Source: an uncultured Lachnospiraceae bacterium
GTDB lineage: Bacteria > Bacillota > Clostridia > Lachnospirales > Lachnospiraceae
Length of the DNA stretch: 7,038 nucleotides
Direction of reading: 5' to 3'
Assembly: GCA_902767235.1 (NCBI GenBank)
Contig: CACXGR010000311.1
Location: 1 to 7,038 of the forward strand
The notes beneath the pieces are model-generated. The model was given only the letters and a program-made list of their open reading frames with translations, did no database searches and was not told the DNA's origin. Shown one piece after another: positions 4,076-7,038 of this stretch. Each line of letters begins with the position of its first letter. Within the stretch, counting starts at the first letter, position 1. The position numbers and the translations under genes are program-made.

Positions 4076-7038
4076 TCATCTTACCGGAACATTCTTCTCT
4101 CTGAGGGCCAGAAGGACCTCCCTGATCAGTGTCCTCTGTACTTTGTGATAATCTTCCTCATCGCACTCCGCAATGATGGAAAGCACCGCGAATCCCATCT
4201 CCACAGACAGGACGCCTTTGTAGTAGGGCCCGCTGATGATCTGCGGGCACTGCTGCCCGATCTTGGGAAGGGTCTCGCTCAGGATCTCCTCTGCATCCCT
4301 GAGCGGATAGTTCACATCGATCTTGATGGTGATGGCCACCCAGGAATTCATTTTGGTGAGGTTGGTCACGCTCTTGATGTCCTTGTTGCCGATGACCTTG
4401 ATGTTGCCGCCCCGGCCGATCAGCCTGGTGCTCCGCACGCCAACTTCCTGTACCATGCCTCTGTAGCCGTCAATATCTACGATATCGCCGACCTGATATT
4501 CTCCCTCGAAGATCATGGAGACACCGGCAAAGATATCCGCGATCAGGTCTCTTGCGCCCATGGAAACGCCGATACCGATCACTCCGACAGAAGCCAGGAT
4601 CGCGTTTGTGTCAACGCCCAGATAGGACAGCGCATAGTAAATGAACACCAGGATCGCAATATAATTGATCAGGTTGGCGATCAGGCGGCAGATCGTCTGC
4701 CCTCTGGAATTGAGCATTTTTCCGAGCGTGCCGGCCACAAATCTGACAAACATCATGCCGAGTATGAGCGTACACAGGAGCAGGACGATACTGGTCAGCG
4801 CGAAAACATTGAATCCTTTGTTCCACTTTCCCGTCAGGACATAGTTCATGACAAACTGCCTTTGGGTGCCGCCGCTGTGCATATCCATTGCCAGCTGCAC
4901 GAGCGACAGTCCCAGGAGCACCTCAAAGATGAACACAGCCTTCCTTTCCGGTGTGGCATTGCCGGCTGCCTGCCGGATATGAGCGCGGATCTTTTTGAGC
5001 AGGCTCTCGTCCCCGGAAGCATCCGCCTTCTTCACATCATTCACTGCTTTTGTCTGCTTCCCCTCTTCTTCGATCCGGCGGATCATATCGCGGTTGTATC
5101 CGTGCGTCAGATACAGAGACAGGATCAGAAAAACGAATGCAAATGCCAGCGCACAGACGATTCCGAACCGGAAGCTGTTCTCATAGAGCATCCCATTCGG
5201 CGTACAGACAAAAATATAGCCGTTGTTCTTTGTTTTTCTGGATACGCAGAAAACCTTCTGGCCGTTGATCTGTTCAAAGTCTGATACGTCGTCCCGGATC
5301 AAAGAGGGCTTGATCCCGAGTTCTTGTACGGTATAATACCCGTATGCCAGTTCTTCCGCGTTTGAATTGACGATGTGCTCTGCCTTTTCGTCGACGATAA
5401 AGCTCAGTTTGCCGGCAGGCGTCATGGACCGCAGCACACCGTTGACCGTCTTTATGCCGTCATAGTCTTCTTCCTGTCCCTCCGGTTTCACTGCGAGGAT
5501 CAGAACGCCGTACCCTCCCTTATCCATATCGTTCATGCGCACGCCGTACAGTTCCAGCGTTCTCCCGGTCACTTCGTCTCTGACAGCCTTGTGGGCGATC
5601 GCGGGAACGCCCTTTAAGATCCTCCTGAAGTCCGCCGTCGAGGTGGGATGTTCCGCCTTATCATCCCCCAGCTCCATTTTTATATAGTCCGCGCTGGTGC
5701 CGGTCTCCTTCCCTTCCGAGTCAAAGAGCATGATATATTCTGTGCCGATGATACTGTTGAGCGCCGCGAGGTCCTCCTTGTTATTGAGCTCCGGCGTTTT
5801 ATTGATCAGCTCCGCTGCCCGGCGCGCATAATCCAGGTAGAGTGATCTCCTGGCATTCGCCTTTTTCTCCAGGTATCCCTCATTGTTGCTGATATGGTAC
5901 TCCATGGCAGCAAGTGTATTCTGGCTTTCTGTGATCTCCACGTATATATTGCTGAGTGTCCGGAAAAAGACGCAGATCGCAAATACTATGATCGAGCCAA
6001 GGATCCCGTAACACATAGCAATGATCCGAACCCTTCCGGGCTCATATGTCTTCTTTTTGTAGTCCGTCAGGTTTCCCCTGGTCATCTCAGTGAAAACGGA
6101 TGCCATCCAGACGACAAATACGATCGCTAGAAGAAATATGATATCGAAGCCGATCGAGGTCTGCTCAATGATCTGCTCCAGGAAGCCGGTCCCTTCTGCG
6201 ACGATGATGAATATCGAATCAAGCGCCTGCACTTCCCTGACCGCATAATTCAGGCTCTCATCTTTATCGACCGACTTGATCGTGTTGTTGAGCTCTTTGA
6301 TCTTTGCCGGATCCGAGGGGAGAAGGAAATCTTCTGTATTCAGTGTATTGACAGGATCATCCGTCAGCGCTTTTCCCGGATAGTACACAAGGTTCCCGCT
6401 CAGATTATAAAAATATTTGCTCTTCTTTCTGTCGGGGCAGACCAGATAGAGACTCACATTGTAGGCAGCCTCTATTCCCTCCAGCATATCATCTATGTTG
6501 ACATACTTGTCGATATAATAGAGCATGTCCTCGCCGTTTACGATCTCCAGATAATAATAGGGGCCCTTGATCCTGCTGTAGACCAGCGTATCTTTTCTGG
6601 AACCGCTCATTGTCGGTGTGTCGTAATCGATCAGCCCTCTGTCCTCCGTGATCTGGTCCACATACTTGTGGGCGCCGACCCTTGACCCCACCGGCAGTGT
6701 GATCTTACCGTTCTCTACTTTGGCAATGACCCCGTCGCCCACTTTGCCGATGCTGTCGTCTCCCAGTGCCGAGACAGTCTCATAACTGGCTCGTGCGGAC
6801 AGGTTGGCTTTGGTCTGCAGGTGCCCGAAATAGGCCTGGACGACCTCCTCAATTTCCACTGCGATCTCAACGCCGGTGCTCGTGATACTGTTGTACATAT
6901 CAATAGAAGCATCATTCTCCACACCCATGCGATCATTCAGATATGCCTTGACCTGCTTCGTTGAGAGACTGCTGACGATCAGTATGACCAGCCAGGCGAT
7001 CGCCGACAGGATCAGCGTCAAAATGACCCCGCCGATCA
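4076..7038 (-). CDS. Large MscS-family mechanosensitive channel with two extracytoplasmic Cache-like sensory regions (N-terminus outside window)
   Basis: The reading frame is open through the window edge, so the true start lies beyond 7038. Residues below count from the TTG at 7021, where five more sense codons precede. C-terminal part: MscS pore helix at 804-838 (NAILASVGVIGIGVSMGARD then IADIFAGVSMIFEG), beta domain at 839-890 (GDIVDIDGYRGMVQEVGVRSTRL, IKVIGNKDI) and an alpha/beta tail to 981. Predicted membrane helices: about 1-17, 292-311, 332-354, 617-639, 695-714, 739-763, 779-801 and 804-838. Two large loops, 18-290 and 355-616, fall outside the cell. The second reads as a double Cache fold (YIMLFDSEGKETGTS; KLSFIVDEKAEHIVNSNAEE; ending NGYIFVCTPNGMLYENS), and the first is similar in character (GVIAKVENGKITLP, YYYLEIVNG). 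Positive-inside signals (RGNLTDYKKK; YNRDMIRRIEE) support this topology. Canonical MscS is about 286 residues with three helices, so this is a sensor-channel fusion. The family is sure, the Cache call is by eye, and gating by ligand is inference. Confidence 0.88.
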   Translation of the reverse strand, partial: IGGVILTLILSAIAWLVILIVSSLSTKQVKAYLNDRMGVENDASIDMYNSITSTGVEIAVEIEEVVQAYFGHLQTKANLSARASYETVSALGDDSIGKVGDGVIAKVENGKITLPVGSRVGAHKYVDQITEDRGLIDYDTPTMSGSRKDTLVYSRIKGPYYYLEIVNGEDMLYYIDKYVNIDDMLEGIEAAYNVSLYLVCPDRKKSKYFYNLSGNLVYYPGKALTDDPVNTLNTEDFLLPSDPAKIKELNNTIKSVDKDESLNYAVREVQALDSIFIIVAEGTGFLEQIIEQTSIGFDIIFLLAIVFVVWMASVFTEMTRGNLTDYKKKTYEPGRVRIIAMCYGILGSIIVFAICVFFRTLSNIYVEITESQNTLAAMEYHISNNEGYLEKKANARRSLYLDYARRAAELINKTPELNNKEDLAALNSIIGTEYIMLFDSEGKETGTSADYIKMELGDDKAEHPTSTADFRRILKGVPAIAHKAVRDEVTGRTLELYGVRMNDMDKGGYGVLILAVKPEGQEEDYDGIKTVNGVLRSMTPAGKLSFIVDEKAEHIVNSNAEELAYGYYTVQELGIKPSLIRDDVSDFEQINGQKVFCVSRKTKNNGYIFVCTPNGMLYENSFRFGIVCALAFAFVFLILSLYLTHGYNRDMIRRIEEEGKQTKAVNDVKKADASGDESLLKKIRAHIRQAAGNATPERKAVFIFEVLLGLSLVQLAMDMHSGGTQRQFVMNYVLTGKWNKGFNVFALTSIVLLLCTLILGMMFVRFVAGTLGKMLNSRGQTICRLIANLINYIAILVFIYYALSYLGVDTNAILASVGVIGIGVSMGARDLIADIFAGVSMIFEGEYQVGDIVDIDGYRGMVQEVGVRSTRLIGRGGNIKVIGNKDIKSVTNLTKMNSWVAITIKIDVNYPLRDAEEILSETLPKIGQQCPQIISGPYYKGVLSVEMGFAVLSIIAECDEEDYHKVQRTLIREVLLALREKNVPVR

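Noticed and set aside
4145..5284. 379-codon plus-strand frame opposite the channel gene
   Set aside because: It is an antisense shadow of the MscS core with no ribosome-binding site and no domain. The shorter plus-strand frames over 4995-6130 are the same kind of shadow.
7019..7021. TTG as start codon of the channel gene
   Set aside because: The frame stays open upstream to the window edge with hydrophobic codons continuing the first membrane helix, and no ribosome-binding site precedes the TTG.

Overview
The window looks like a chromosomal segment from a moderately GC-rich Firmicute, most likely an anaerobic Clostridia-type bacterium. The reasons are Shine-Dalgarno-led genes, a mannitol PTS locus run by a PRD-type activator as in Bacillus and Geobacillus, GC-rich coding sequence, and AT-rich intergenic promoters. 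I cannot place it more finely. I see no mobile element, CRISPR array, tRNA or rRNA.

Layout: positions 1-557 (minus) hold the first 185 codons of mtlA, the membrane component of the mannitol phosphotransferase system. Positions 558-768 are its control region, with a promoter, a candidate MtlR operator and the terminator of the gene before it. Positions 769-2862 (minus) hold mtlR, a complete five-domain PTS-responsive transcriptional activator. Positions 2863-3313 form a divergent intergenic region. It carries the mtlR promoter with a second copy of the same operator architecture, an AT-rich block with a Fur-like 7-1-7 palindrome, and the promoter and leader of the next gene. Positions 3314-4054 (plus) encode a complete HAD-family phosphatase of the phosphoglycolate phosphatase type. 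Positions 4076-7038 (minus) hold the C-terminal 986 codons of a very large MscS-type mechanosensitive channel that converges on the phosphatase gene. The two convergent genes share a hairpin terminator.

How the genes work together: mtlR and mtlA are a regulator and transporter pair. MtlR senses PTS phosphorylation state through two PRDs, an EIIB-like cysteine and an EIIA-like histidine. It probably activates mtlA, and perhaps itself, through matching sites of the form TTTGTCAC-N8-GTGACAAA placed about 40 bp upstream of each -10 box. A strong terminator between mtlR and mtlA means that mtlA, and any downstream mtlF and mtlD outside the window, is expressed mainly from its own promoter. The phosphatase and the channel have no evident functional link to mannitol uptake.

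The least ordinary item is the channel. An MscS pore and beta domain is joined to two large extracytoplasmic regions that read like Cache sensory domains, with eight membrane helices whose predicted topology is self-consistent. This suggests a channel that could be gated or tuned by a ligand as well as by membrane tension. The other unusual items are the duplicated operator layout, a G8 homopolymer forming the mtlR ribosome-binding site, and the Fur-like box.
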